NCBI RefSeq assembly: GCF_958295425.1
Contig: NC_081154.1
Location: 4,933,139 to 4,997,138, forward strand
Length of the DNA: 64,000 nt
Direction of reading: 5' to 3'
From: Solea solea
Taxonomy: Eukaryota > Chordata > Actinopteri > Pleuronectiformes > Soleidae
Below the pieces are notes generated by a model. That model made no database searches and was not told where the DNA came from. It saw nothing but the letters and a program-made list of their open reading frames with translations. The number at the start of each line of letters is the position of its first letter. Position 1 is the first letter of the stretch. Shown here piece by piece: positions 1 to 12,521 of this stretch. The position numbers and the translations under genes are program-made.

Positions 1-1885
1 CAACGCTGCAAGGCTCTGGCAGTGCAAACAAACTTCTTCCCCCCCCAAAAAAAGGTCAAACATGGCATTTATCTGGCTGTATTCCCGCAGGTGTCCCCTG
101 TGGATTCCGTCCATGCGGCACAGCAAACAATAACAGGCAGGAAGTGAAAAGGGAAGGTGAACGCTGCCAGAAACAGGGCACCGACCGTCTCAGTGGCACA
201 ATGGTGGGTTCCGACTCACAGAAAACATGTAGTCGCATTACATCAGACCACAGATCACTGTGGTAATGGGTGAAAAATCCACTGCCAGTTGGAACAAACA
301 GCTCTGTCAGCTGTTGTTTTCCGTGCCCAGAAAAATATCAAACACCACATTGACATTCCGTAAATATGTAACCCATCTGTAGCGAGATGAAGTTGTCACA
401 CCTCCATGTTGCTAATAAGTCAACACTAACATCAGGAAGCCATTTTAAATTCCCTTCCAATATGGTGGTGCAAATGCAGGGGATACAGAGGAGATCTCAT
501 AAGGTTTCATTCTAATCTTCTGCTCGCACCATCTGTCAAGTCTACAATCGACTCTTTCCACACAAGCCTGATTGTTGATAGAATAAAGGAAGCTAAGGGA
601 ACATTTGTGCAGAGCTGCGGGGGATTTCTTTTCAGCGTTATTCATGGGGCCATCTGCGGTGCATTGAAATGGATACGGCGTCTCATCTATCTGTTGTCAC
701 TCGCTGTCACTTGTTGTAAAGTGAAATCAAAGAGCCGAGGACTTTCGGGAAGTCTCGGCACGTCGTTTCCATTGCAGAGCCTCTCAGGTGTGCAACACAT
801 CTTCATCGGAAACAATCGCCCACTTCAAAGATGCCGCGTGTAACGACGGCAGGGGAATTTAAGATTATTAAGTAGATGTATAAATCAAATATCACCGTCT
901 TATAATAAGTCTCTCTGCAGCTGTGTGTCAAGTACAGAGCAGTGAAGTGTTTTGTTGTATGACTGATTGTAAACCTGTTAGAGGTATGAACCTCATCAAG
1001 CGGAAATTGCCAACAATGAAAATGCAGCAGGCATACATATTTGATTAGTTGTGCATTATTAATGTATTTGGACGGACTAAAATAACACTGAAGTTACTTC
1101 ATTTCACTGCTATCTATCTCAGCAATGCTTTTCTCTGTGATTGGATCTCAGATCAGGGTTCCCACACCTTCAAGGACTTTCCTGGACCAATTCTCTCGAA
1201 TTGACAGCCCACATGTGCTGACAGAGCTTAAGATGGGAGGGCAACTTCGTCCATGATGGCGTCCACTTTTATTGATTTGCAGCACGCTCTGCATCTTGGT
1301 CAAAGCCAGTCTATGTCATTTTAGAATTTGCATCACGTAGCATCTTTGTTCTGCGTAGGCCTAGTCTACGTACATCAAGCAATGCAAGACACCTACCTAA
1401 ATGTCAGCTTCACTTCTTTCTTGCACAAAATGCATTGAACTTTTAATGACCCTGTCTATTTAGGAGGGTTTTCAAAAACTTTCAAGCAGCTTTTAAAAGA
1501 GCATTTGTGCTTTTTTCCCCCCCCCCAGCTGGATGGACATGTTTTGCAAATTGAAGGTCGTGTGGACAGAGAGCGGAGTGGAAAATAATGTCTAGACATA
1601 ATGTACAGTACGTGTTGCATCAGACACAGACAACCCTCGAGTAATGTTCCAAGCAGAGAAAGAGATGTCCTTTACACAGACTTTGAATATAAGCCAACAA
1701 GCGACGGATGGTGAGCTTAGATTTCCAAAAAGAAACAAAATAAGGCCCCCCCCTTTGTTTTGTTCATCTGAAAATTTAAATGAAAACTGGCAGTTTAACA
1801 TTTTGTTAATTTGTTTCCTGCAGTGGTGAGGTAACTTTGTTTAATGTCATGCCAACGGGAATGACTGGAATTTGGTAAAGGTTTT

Positions 1886-1917
1886 ACTGTACAGGAAGTT
1901 TCCTCTTCCTGTACAGT
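1886..1917. repeat. perfect 13-bp inverted repeat (hairpin)
   Basis: The left arm ACTGTACAGGAAG (1886-1898) and right arm CTTCCTGTACAGT (1905-1917) are perfectly complementary around a 6-nt loop. The stem is too short for a typical microRNA precursor and there is no flanking stem extension. It could be a cruciform-prone site or a remnant of a small palindromic element. Confidence 0.8.
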
Positions 1918-3718
1918 GTGCCATAACATCTTTCATCATTACTGTCATCAGTTAGAATCATATACTACACCAAGGTCATTAGTATGCAGGCCAGTTATCT
2001 CATTTCACACCATAACTGATATAATTAATGGGATGGAGAACAGTAGACACGGATGTCGTACATATATGTTCTTCAACAACAATCTAATCGCCTAGAAGAA
2101 CCACTAAACATATCTGGTACAAAGAGGAAACAAATGAGTTATAATTAATCACAGGTTTTGTTATTGAGGTTCAGAAACCCTTTGAGGATTGAGGAACAGG
2201 CGCTCCGTTTCCCCTTAATCAAATGGTGGCTGTGTTCCTTCCAGCGGAGCCTATGGAGAGTCAGAGTTGCATCCTCCTCACTGTTACAGGATGAGACCCA
2301 CAAAACTTTGAGCCGGATTATTTTTTTGTCAGGTACTAACTCTGTCTGCATAACATGAAGAGAGTTAATGTGAGATTTTGTTTTTCTGAAAACAGCTGCT
2401 GCTGAAAGAAACAGAAAAAAAACACACGAGAGAATGATGAAAGCAGTGATACCGTGAGTCAAAACTATGAAGCCACAAGAAGTTAAAACTTAAACAATCG
2501 GCATAAAACATCTCTTCAAACCTCTGCAGAGCTGAGGGTAAACTGGCGTACAGTGATAATTCTCTGCAACTCCTCGTCTGATCCACTGATAATGTTAAAT
2601 ATGGAAATGAGCAGCTACTATAAGCAGCAGCTGGTTTCGCTAAAAAAAAAAAGAACAGCTGTTGCTCAAAGTTGCTCACAGAAACAATAACAATTAAATG
2701 GGTTTGTAAATATGCATAACCCATTTGTAATGAGAAATAGTCCTTTGAGTAATTGTTTTAGTCAACAAAAGGCTTCATGGTCTGCCCTATTTAACATAAT
2801 TTATCAACCCCAAAAACCAATAAAAACCCACCGTTGTGTGATTGTTTCATTTATTATTCTCAATATTAAGTAGAAACTACAGAATCAAAAGGAAAAAATC
2901 AGTACTTGTGGAATAAAATGATTGCATCCTATGATTATTCCCCCCTCCTACAGAAGGAGAAATCAAAGATTTGGTGATTAAAAGGCACAAAGTAATGGAA
3001 AATAATCAAGCAGTTGCTTTGTTTCATCAGGGACTGCCCCCACAGCTCATGCACCTCACACAAGTGACACAGAGAGAGGAAACATGATGAAAGCTTGTCC
3101 ATCAGTCGGTCATTGTGCACAAACACAGCGTAATCATATCTGACGGGAAGCTTCACAGCAGAGCGTTCCTTGTTCCATTTAAATCAATAAAAACAACATT
3201 GTTTTGGAAAGAGAACAGCACATGTTCTGCAGTAATGCTCAAGTTCAATGATTATGTGATTATTTCTGCACACGACTCCTGGATAGAGCATCACTAATTG
3301 GCCATCTCTTAAAATCCATCCGGCATCACGTCAGTCAAAATAACAGCGGCCCAAATGACTTAATGAGAGATGTTACATGAAATTACAAATAAAGAAACTG
3401 AAATACATCAACCTCAAATTTGACCACAAGGATTAGTTTCACTAATGTCCATCTATCCCATCTTCCCACTAGTACAAGCACGGACGTCAGCATGCAGGGC
3501 AAAATGTGTGATTATATGGCCTCAACGAGTTATAGTATATAGGAATGGAATGGAGTGTGTGATCAGCTGCACGTGTGTGTGAAACGACAGACCAACGCAG
3601 ACTCTCGTTTTATTGTGAATGAAGCTTACACAACTCTCTGCGTACATGAAAGGCAAAGAAAGAGGCTGTGTGATCACGTTTGTTTTAAAACAAAAACAGC
3701 CTCCATCCACGCTGGTGA

Positions 3719-3733
3719 TTTTTTTTTTTTTTT
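3719..3733 (+). repeat. poly-T run (15)
   Basis: Uninterrupted T run seen directly. There is no adjoining retroelement body I can recognise, so its origin is unclear. Confidence 0.8.
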
Positions 3734-3940
3734 GCATTCTTTCACGCAGTGATGATTTTATCATGTGTAATTTTTATTTCATTTTGCATTCACCATTGTT
3801 TCCTTGGGGATGCTTCTCAGTCATCCAGATCAGGAGTCTATGATTCAGCCAACTCCTGTGAATCACTAGTCACCACTAGTTGGGTACAGTCGGCGTGACT
3901 AGTTGGCACAGAAATCTGCTAAGTGTATGAGGGGCGAAGG

Positions 3941-4344
3941 CCCTGGTATACTACTGCACGTGACACTAAGTTCGCCATCAATGCGTAGGCTGCGCGTCCA
4001 GCCCAGATTTTGGAACCACGCACAAACTGCATGCACAAACTTCCACCAATAGGTGGACTATTAAGCCTCGCTCACCAAGCACAAAAAACATTTTGACAAC
4101 AGAAGAAGTAGTCGCCAAGGATTGTCATCCGAGCTTCGATCTGGTGACCCTCGAACCAGGTCGAGCCCTGCCCGACGGACCTTTCAGCGGTGAGCCGCTC
4201 GAAACCGGACGTGTAACTGTAGCATCATTCTCTTCTTCTTTGGTAGGAATGCGTCCTACTGTAGTCCCTGTGTCCAGACTTGTACCGCCACCCAATGGTG
4301 AAGTGAGAGACTACAGGACCCTAACGGGCGAGTATACCTGGGTC
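3941..4344 (+). mobile_element. 404-bp TIR element (MITE), full-length copy
   Basis: The left end CCCTGGTATACT (3941-3952) matches the reverse complement of the right end (4331-4342; CCCAGGTATACT) at 11 of 12 bases, giving a terminal-inverted-repeat element. A second, truncated copy lies in opposite orientation at 16826-16985; the two share the blocks TGGCGGTACAAGTCTGGA and AGGACGCATTCCTAC. A 130-codon stop-free frame covers 4093-4485 but opens on TTG, crosses the element end and matches no family, so I do not call it a gene. No clear target-site duplication was seen. The superfamily is undetermined. Confidence 0.7.
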
Positions 4345-7214
4345 AGTGATACGAAACTTGATGTGCAATTCAACGCGCACTTTGGCGCGCAGAAGTATAC
4401 AAGAATACCAGAGCCTTCACGACTCAAAGACACCCGATCCCAGTCAAAATTTAAAAAAATTAAACATTCAATCAAACATATTTGAATGCATTGAGCTTAC
4501 TCTTATACATTTATATACATTTTGCCAACAGCCAATGAAAAAGAGTAGGTGGGACACAGGAAATAACGTCAGGAAGTAGGGGGAATATCGAAACAAAGAT
4601 GCTTCTTTAAACTGTTGCACTCAAAAGTTTTATGTGTTCTGTTGGTTTGACAAATCATGTACTCCCTCATCAGGCACAGTCAGTTAGTGTGTTCTCCAAA
4701 TCTTTTCAAAGTCAGTGACGACTGTGAAGGTGTCACGTGTCCCTGTATCAGGTTGTTAGTTTCCCTTTAAGTCAAGCTGTGAGAGGAACCCGTGAGACAC
4801 AGGCTGCTATTGTGTGAGCCGAAAAAAAAGCCTCTTGGGTGAGACAATGAAACGTCTTCAGCTTTGATTCACCTCTGTTGATCAGAGCTGTCACCGTTTA
4901 TTTTCTTCAGTTATTAGCGCGGGACAAATCAGCATACACAAGTCTAGACTCAAAACAGACACAAAAGGTCAGTACGGGGAGAATCAGACAACCCTAATTG
5001 AAAAATTAATGAAAGACCGCAAACTCATTTGCAAATTGGATGGCGCTGCCACTCAGCCGATCGTATCAGAAGAAAATGAAAGGTTGATTTCCGGAAGTGA
5101 GACCTGTGCTGCTCTGACAGAAGATCAAGATTCAAGTGCGCAAGCACTGTTTGCAAGTCTTGCCCAGACTTATATAAGATCTCTACGTGTGTTCTTCCAC
5201 CTTGACACAAATAGCCGAGGGGGAGACATGGCATGAACACACACGAAAGAGATTCCATCAAAGATCAAAGAAAGAAGAGCGGATAAAAGGAGATAATAAA
5301 CCTAACTCCTGGTCGTGGTGCCGGTGAGAAAAAAAGACTAAAACAATGCCTTTAATGCCAAAAAGCTTCCTGTGTTTTTCCACTGTTGACGCCATTCTTA
5401 GTTTGTTTTGATTTTTGGCTCAGTTGAGATTTTGAAAGGATCTCAGGAATAATGAAACTGAATCAAAAGTAATGCATACAAAGCTGCTCAGCAGAACATA
5501 CCACACCGGTGGTAGAGACAAATGCTTAAGTTCCACTACTTTTGCACAACGATGCTCTGAAGTCAGGAGCATCAAAGCCAAATTCAAAGAGAATTGATCA
5601 TTTCAGTGTAAGCCCTTGATCGTCTGCTGTATGACAAATAAATATTAAAGAAAAGCGTGTGTGGGAGGAGGAAGCAGAAGACGTGAACCAAGTGTGAGAC
5701 ATGAAATATAGAAGACATGTAGGATAAGCTATTTTTACACCATGGTATTATTAATATACAGTATACATACATACATATATGTATACTGTATATTGAAGAC
5801 TACAACTCAACAAATGACCTACTTTTAGCATTTAATCATCTTTTAACTGTGAAATCACAACGCTAATTTAGGATGTGGGAATTTAAACCCTTAGAATGTA
5901 AGTCAAAGTTAGGGAAGCATATGAGAAAACGTACAGTCCAAATACAGTACATCAAATTGTTTCACTGCCCACAATCAATGAGTTTCATTAGCATTTTCAA
6001 CATTTTGACGGAGACATTTGGTTTTATCAGTAATTAGTGGACATATATAGTACTCGTTCAAAGAATGTTAGCCCGTGGTTCTTCTAAGGTTAGTTAGAAA
6101 GTTCAATCAGGGTTATATGCAGAAGCCTAATATGTTCCCTAAACACTGAGGAAACCAAAAACTGAAGTGTTTGTATTTCATCCAGCTTAATTAAAATGTA
6201 AGGTTATATCTTACTTTTCTACCATCAATTGTATGAACGGCAACTTGGTGAATTTACTAATTTAATAAATATGAAAGTAAATCTTTCAGAGACTAAGCCG
6301 GGCATTAAAAATGTGGGAAAACAGCTCAGAACAAAAAAAACAACATGTAGATTGTGGTTAACGGCAGATTTTCAAATAAAGAAATAACCAGACAGTGCTC
6401 AGTTTTAAGCTAGCGTTAGCTAGCATTAGCATGACTAAAAGAGCCTCATCAAAAGCCGAGCTCAGCTCATTAAACTTGCTTTGATGTGCACATCTGCTCC
6501 AGGAAACATGGTACATTAAAAGGCAAACTCAGAATTTGGGAATATTTTTCATTTATACATTTATGCACCATGTGTTTTCAGATTTTCTGAGTTTGACGAA
6601 GTGACACGATATGGGACAGGATCAAAGGTCCTCGTTGCGCTGTACGTCAGGGGTTCCTTTTTGACGTAACCCTGGTGCGAAGCAGCTCTCCTCTTCCATG
6701 TTTCAGTAAAGCAGGAGTCCTTACAATTTCCTTTTTCTTTCTATCTCAATGTTTCAAAGAATTGTTTTCCAGCGACCTTTTTCTAACACTGCTTTGTTCT
6801 GCCGTAGAAGAAAGACCTCAGCTGCGCTGCATGTAGCGCCGCCCTAAAAACATCCACAGAGAGATGTGCACACATGGAAAAGTTCTTTTGATCTTTACTG
6901 TCTTTTCTTTTAAGCTCTGGTCGGGTTCATGGAAAAGTGAGTGCGTTGCAATGACTTCCTAATGAACGACTTTGAGTCTCATGAGGGAAACCTCTGCGTA
7001 CACACGCTGAATTATAAGACAGAGCATTTGGAAACAGTACACAAAAAGACATGTAACAATGCTGTAGATTCTCCACACACACTGCCACTTGTTGCTCTGT
7101 ATCCTGAGCTTTGATTATTTGGATTTTAGCTAAAAGACAAACTAGAGACGATCTTTTTGTGAGCTGTTTTGTGACAAGCTTTGACAAAGTTATTGTAGGA
7201 AACAGCAGAGAGTC
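4345..7214. other. gene-free stretch
   Basis: AT-rich sequence without a supported exon. It holds a perfect 17-bp-arm inverted repeat at 5753-5794 and a GCTAGC/TTAGC-rich block at 6408-6432. A GT-flanked 22-nt interval near 6915-6936 resembles a micro-exon by splice sites only and was not called. Nothing else recognised. Confidence 0.55.
5753..5794. repeat. perfect 17-bp inverted repeat, AT-rich cruciform site
   Basis: Arm AATATACAGTATACATA (5753-5769) is repeated as its exact reverse complement at 5778-5794 with an 8-nt spacer (CATACATA). Such AT-rich palindromes extrude as cruciforms readily. No larger element can be delimited around it. Confidence 0.85.
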
Positions 7215-7320
7215 TTAACTTTCAAGTCTCAAGCAATTAACTTGCAAGTTATAAGTCAAGTCGTATAAAATATAGACGAGGAAGATGATTTCCCAGATAT
7301 TCCACATTTAAATATGCTAA
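7215..7320 (+). repeat. partial copy of SAAGTC-rich MITE
   Basis: Positions 7243-7305 align without gaps to 7508-7570 with about 8 mismatches in 63 bases (about 87 percent). The segment is rich in TCAAGTC and lacks the left terminus seen in the downstream copy, so it looks like a truncated sister copy or a tandem duplicate. Confidence 0.65.
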
Positions 7321-7382
7321 GAAAAACAGAGACACCATTTAGAACTGACCTCTGTGACCTATAGCTTCATAGTGCTATGAAC

Positions 7383-7790
7383 CAGAGATGGGAGTAAGTC
7401 ACACATATGAAAGTCTCAAGTCTCAAGTCTTAACCTTCGAGTCTCAAGGAAGTCCAAAGTCCTTCTTGCAAGAATCAAGTCAAGTCAAGTCCCTGCTTCA
7501 AATCAAGCAAGTTACAAGTCAGGTCATATAAAATATAGAAGATGAAGATGATTTAACAGATATTTCACATATAAAAAGAAGAGTATTTTCTGTAACAGAA
7601 ACACTGTATTACTCATACAATGTAAAGACTGCTTAATAGTCCCATACAACATCAATCGGGCACCCAATGTTTTCTATGTTTCAAAAACAAATTATAACGT
7701 CAACCCCTCAATATTTGAGAAAATGTAAATATTCCAGAAGTCATTTTGAGTCATTTTACTCAAGTCTAAGTAAAGTGACCTCTCCGATCA
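7383..7790 (+). mobile_element. hAT-type MITE, CAAGTCTCAAGTC family
   Basis: The left end CAGAGATGGGAGTAAGTC at 7383 followed by many AAGTC/CAAGTCTC repeats is the form of an abundant teleost non-autonomous DNA element, recognised from memory. The right boundary is uncertain; TTTTACTCAAGTCTAAGTA near 7755-7773 may be the distal part. There is no transposase frame. The body contains the 63-bp block shared with 7243-7305. Confidence 0.5.
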
Positions 7791-8498
7791 CAGGCGCCGT
7801 CAACCCCAAGTCTCCTAACTTACTCATTTACCAAAAGCTGCCTCCACCTTTCTAAATCCTCACAGTTAGATTCTTAAATGTACAGTTACAACAAAAGCAA
7901 ATTCAAGTGAGTCGATTTATTTCTTCCGTGACCTTTTCAACACTTCTCAGTTAAACAAACCGTGAGCAACAAAATCCCATTCTCCAGTGTTTGTTTTCCT
8001 TCTTTCTTAGTTTGCTCAAATGATAACATCCACAGCGGCTTTTCAGCCGTGTGCACACACAATGTAATCCTTCATGGGAGGTGATAAAGTTGAATAAGGT
8101 TGGATTGAAGTGTTATTAATAATATTCCCAAACGTGTCAGGTTTGCTCACTACATACAGTACATGCTGTCGGCCTATATTGTTCTACGGAGTGAGGAAAA
8201 TATAGATGTTTCTACAGAAACCGTAACACAAAACACTAACCAGCAGTTAGTCTATATAAAACATATAAAGAACTTATTTAATCCTTTTCCTTGAACTTTG
8301 TAACTTTATAATTTCTCTTGGACCTCTATCTATACTAGATTATTATATATACAAATCACAAGTGTAGAAGGATGATATAATAATAAATTGTTGTCTATAT
8401 TATATTATTAACATAATACAATTATAGACAGTCATAGTTTTACACCATAGATTGAAATACAAAAGCTCTTTCCAGTTGTGCGTGTTCTATGAATCTTT
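7791..8498. other. gene-free stretch
   Basis: AT-rich; the part around 8330-8450 is nearly pure A+T with short TATA/TTATT repeats. No exon, RNA gene or element recognised. Confidence 0.5.
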
Positions 8499-8626
8499 AA
8501 CCCTTAAACACTGAGCGTATTGTTGACGACACATTGGCACGAGGGCAGTTTACATCGCCATAGCTACGCGATGGTTTGTGCCATCGGGAACAACGCCACG
8601 GTTTCTGGGAGCTGAGAAGTTGCCCC
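8499..8626 (+). repeat. dispersed repeat, copy 1 (second at 61734)
   Basis: Shares ordered blocks with 61734-61842: ACCCTT-AACAC-GAGCGT at the start, GCGA-GTTTG-C-ATCGG in the middle and GCTGAGAAGTTGC at the end, with divergent linkers. Same orientation, 53 kb apart. This is an old interspersed repeat of unknown class; no terminal repeats are seen. Confidence 0.6.
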
Positions 8627-9707
8627 GTCAAAGTAAACATGTGGTTATTACGGTGATTTCAGGAACACAGAGAATCCGAGTTTTTCAAAATTGTTTCACA
8701 TGCAGTAAATTGTAAATAACTGCCAGATGACGTTATTCTGGAAAAATGGACATTGGAACTATTTGATGACGTTATGAACTCCGGCGCGGTTATCCTCCTC
8801 TAGAGAGTGTGATTAATCCGAGCTTTGAGGTGCTTAAGTCGCAGATCGTTTCCTTAATGTTGCACTAATGTCCATCTGCCTCGCTTTCATTAGCAGCGGT
8901 CAGAAAAATAAAAACGGAATGGTCGGACTCGTCGTCCAGCCATTCAGTGACCACTGATTGACCTGTAATGGCTTTGCAGTTGGCCGTCATCCCCATTATT
9001 GATGTCTCTCCAATTACCTCCCCTCGTTTCTGCCACTTCTTCACTGTTTCCAGTGCACCTTCTCTGCCCGTTCAGCCGCAGCCAAACCACCTTCTGGCCC
9101 ACTTGGCAGCAGACAGTAATGTGTATACTTGCCCCCTCTCTGCCAAGGCCTCATCATCACAAGCTCATCAGAGACGAGAGGAAGTAAAAGTCCTTGACAG
9201 AGATTAGTTTGCACTGAAATTTCCTCCAACTCTGACTGCAAAACCAGTTCAGCATCGATAATGGCTGCAAAGAGAAACATAGGCTACTAACGCCACAGTA
9301 GAAGATTTACAGTGTAATGACTGTGGTTATTGGAGTCGTTATTATTAAGTATTTCACATCGCCTGGCTCATCTTCAACCTGGTTGGCAGCCAATTTGAAT
9401 TTTTTTGAATAGACTTCCCCCACTTTTCGGATGAGAAATGTGTGGAGAGGTGCAGAGTATTAAACCGTCGCGTTGTGTGTTTGCCGTGATATATCGGCCC
9501 GAATGTCGGGTGGGGGGGGGGGGTTAAAGATGGCTTAAAAGCACAGTTTGCGTTCCGATTTTTTGCACCGCGTGAGCTTGTTGCTCGCTCCCTGGCTGTC
9601 ATGGCTTCTCTCTGGCAGGACACACAGACCTGGCTTATCCTGGCTGGCTTAACACTCAACACACTGGCTGCTTTCTTATCTCGCACTTGCAGCACGGCAG
9701 GCCCTCG

Positions 9708-9804
9708 CACACACGCACACACACACACACACAGAGCTATACTAATGCACACAGACCACTAATAATGAGAGTATGTCGATGCTATGTGTGTGTGTGTGTG
9801 TGTG
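9708..9804. repeat. opposed (CA)n and (TG)n tracts
   Basis: A mostly pure CA tract at 9708-9732 is followed 52 bp later by (TG)10 at 9785-9804. The two are complementary, so they can pair as a long stem. Either tract alone also favours Z-DNA. Confidence 0.85.
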
Positions 9805-11163
9805 CACGCCTCTGTGTACATATGTACTTTTGCGTTCAATAATTTCTATTTAAATTTCCCATTCCATAATATAATAAAGTCCATTTCTCAAACTGATTAA
9901 AATTTGGTATTTCAACTTTAAAATTGAAATCTAATTAAAATGTGTTGGCATGTTTCAGAATGCCAGTTATAGCCTGACTCAATATCATATCACATATATA
10001 TAACAATAGGAAATGCAAAGCCGCGCAAACTTCCCTTCTTTGGAGGTTAAAACAATCCTTAATCCTTCATTTAATAGCAACCCCGTTTTAATCTACACTT
10101 AATTGCTGGGAATCCATTAATTACCCGTCTCTGTTTTACTTTTCTTTGCCAGTATTGGAGACATGCGGCCCTTATTAGTGAGGTAACACGCTCGTTTTCC
10201 TGCGCCCTGCTGTTGTGTGGAAAACTGCACGTTGTGTGCAGCATTAAATCAGAGTGTGGTTGCTAATGGCACGGTGGAAGAAGGCCAATTACACTGATGT
10301 CGTTATTAACAGAGTGGTGTTTTTTTGGCTGCACTGCAAACAGACGCGCCGGTTGCATATCCATGTGTGGAAAAAGTGTGTTTTCGCTCCAAGAACTTTG
10401 CAACCTGCGATATTAAACTGTATTTGCTGCTGACACGATAACTGCCTGTGTTCTCAAATCCGCCAAGACTGAAATTGTGGGGATTATTGCTTTAACATGT
10501 GGTCGACAAAGAGCGGAATGCACTCGTTTTCTTGATTTTCGGAGTTTAACTACATATGGAGCCTGGATTAACTTCACCGCCTATAGGTTAAACATGAGAG
10601 TATGGCTGCGATGCATTAACCTGAGAGAATGATTTAGTCGTTTGGGACAGACAGTGGCGACATTAAATGTTGCTTTCAAGAGCTGTTTTGTTGTGACTTG
10701 TATGTGAAATTTAAGATCGGGACTCTTTTATTTTTTGTGTTAAACCTCCATTGTGAAAACTTATATTTTAACTTACTGATTATATCGCCTCCCTGAGGAA
10801 GTCTGAATCTCACACCATGTAGTTCCATCGGTCATGATGTAAAACCCGTCCATCAGTGTGAAACACCACAATACTGAAAAACACAGATAGGATTTGAATG
10901 TGACGGACATTCATTCATATTTAAAGGTTACGCACTATGGCTTTAATTCATGTCACGCGAGTCAACAAAGGAAAACGCAGCCAATGTTTAGCAAAGATTT
11001 GCTCTGCATTTGAACACGCCCAGATATGGATTCATCTCGATGCGATGCACAATATGTAATTATGTCGCTTTTCAACTTATTTCTCCGTCGCTAACATTAG
11101 CCGCCAACCTCTCAGACACTGACACTCTCATGTGCTGGCATCATTTTCTTTTTTCTTTTTTAG

Positions 11164-11219
11164 CTCCAGGAGCTCCATCGTTGGAGATTACTGGCTCTGG
11201 AGCCAATGACTCAGACTGA
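11164..11219 (+). other. weak candidate terminal exon
   Basis: A strong acceptor-like tract (about 20 pyrimidine-rich bases ending TTTTTTAG at 11163) precedes an open stretch that reads PGAPSLEITGSGANDSD and stops at 11217-11219. An AATAAA lies at 11476. No upstream exon or family match supports it. Chance is the simpler reading: 17 open codons are not informative. Confidence 0.12.
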
Positions 11220-12521
11220 AACAGCTCCAAACCACCCCGGTCCTCCACCTCACTAATACTCACTTCAGGGGGAATAAGAGCAAAAGGACTGTGTGGCATA
11301 GGAACCACACAGCTCCTTGTCACTCTCCTTGTTTACGGCCCCAGGACACAAAGCGACAGTGACACACTGACGCACACATTCATCCCCGGCTCCTTCACCC
11401 CCATCATCCCCTATTTTGTCATGCAGTGGGTGGGGTCAGGATCCCAAACTTCGACTTTAAATATTCTCACACAGCAATAAATCTCCCCCGTGTGACTTTG
11501 ATTTGACACAAGCTCCACTGTAATGATTCCATTCTAAAAATTAAAGTGTCCCAGCGAGGGAGCATTAAGGGCATTAAAACCCGAGAGGCACTTTTTTGAA
11601 GAGAACGTGATTGATTACTTTGACGCGAAACCAAAACAATGGGCATGTTTGTTGTGTTAGTGAGTGACCCCCGCGCTCTCGGAGCTGAGCTGCCCCGACA
11701 GACTGCGACTGAACAAACAAATTACTCACGTTTGTGCTTCCACATGAGAGCCAAAGGTGACTTTGGACGTCGCAGACAAATGAGTGCCCCACCGTGTTTA
11801 TGGTGATGAGTGTTTACTTTCGAATGGACGGACAAAAACGTCAGTCCGGCTGTGATGCAGGGGTTGTTTGCTTCAGAGTGTCTCTGCTGCGTCAGAGGAT
11901 GTTTTTTCCCCCTCTTTTTTTGCACGGACCTAAATCGAGCGCTGCTCTGCCAACTCCAGGGAAAGTTTACCTTGGCACGTGGAAAGCAACGAAACGGTAT
12001 TAGTTTTAATCACTGCGTTTATCATTCTGTCCGAGATGTATGAAATGTGGCTCCAAGTGTGGCGGCGGTGTAATGGGGAAACACAATAAGGGCAAATTGG
12101 ATAAGGAAAGAGAAGAGACACGGTCAAAGAAGAATGAGAAAACATGCTGAATGAAAAAGTGCATGTCAAACGACAACAGCAAAACTAACACTGAGTGGAA
12201 ACACACGGTGTACCTTGTACATTTTTAATGACAGCGCTGAAGTCCTATGTGTGTGGAAGTAGAGTGAAAATAACTTTCATATTATTATAATAACACTTCA
12301 TTATGCAGATAGGTTGATGATAAACGGTCTACCAGCGAGACCTGACGGTGACAGCGTAATAAAAATGACATAATCAGCGAAGTGACACTTGAAGCACGAC
12401 TGGAAAGAAATGCTAAATTCACCCGCGTAGGTCAAAGTCTTTGGTCCACAGACTGTAATGTACTGTATTATTGGTTGCTTGACTGAAATGAGGAAGGAAA
12501 GGAAATCAAACTTAATTAATA

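Larger units (their letters stand above)
1..3940. other. gene-free stretch, no coding exon seen
   Basis: AT-rich unique-looking sequence. Open frames here are 60-120 codons with no recognisable domain and no compositional bias. Contents I can name: a C7A7-type run near 41-53, a perfect hairpin at 1886-1917, a T15 run at 3719-3733, and three ACTAGT sites between 3865 and 3905 just before the TIR element at 3941. The rest shows nothing I can assign. Confidence 0.6.
8627..12521. other. gene-free stretch with two simple-repeat tracts and a possible exon
   Basis: Mostly unique sequence. It contains a G12 run (9512-9523), opposed CA and TG tracts (9708-9804), a TAATTA-rich block around 10060-10330 that could be regulatory, and a weak terminal-exon candidate at 11164-11219. 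No supported gene. Confidence 0.5.

Noticed and set aside
1886..1917. microRNA precursor or transcription terminator
   Set aside because: The stem is only 13 bp with a 6-nt loop and lacks an extended stem; bacterial-type terminators do not apply.
4093..4485. 130-codon frame across the TIR element
   Set aside because: No ATG start, runs past the element end and is not kept in the second copy.
6899..6942. 22-nt micro-exon between TTTTAAG and GTGAGT
   Set aside because: Too short to test, and such pairs of splice-like sites are common by chance.
9482..9523. G-quadruplex promoter near the G12 run
   Set aside because: A single homopolymer run is not enough to claim a regulatory quadruplex and no transcript start is nearby.
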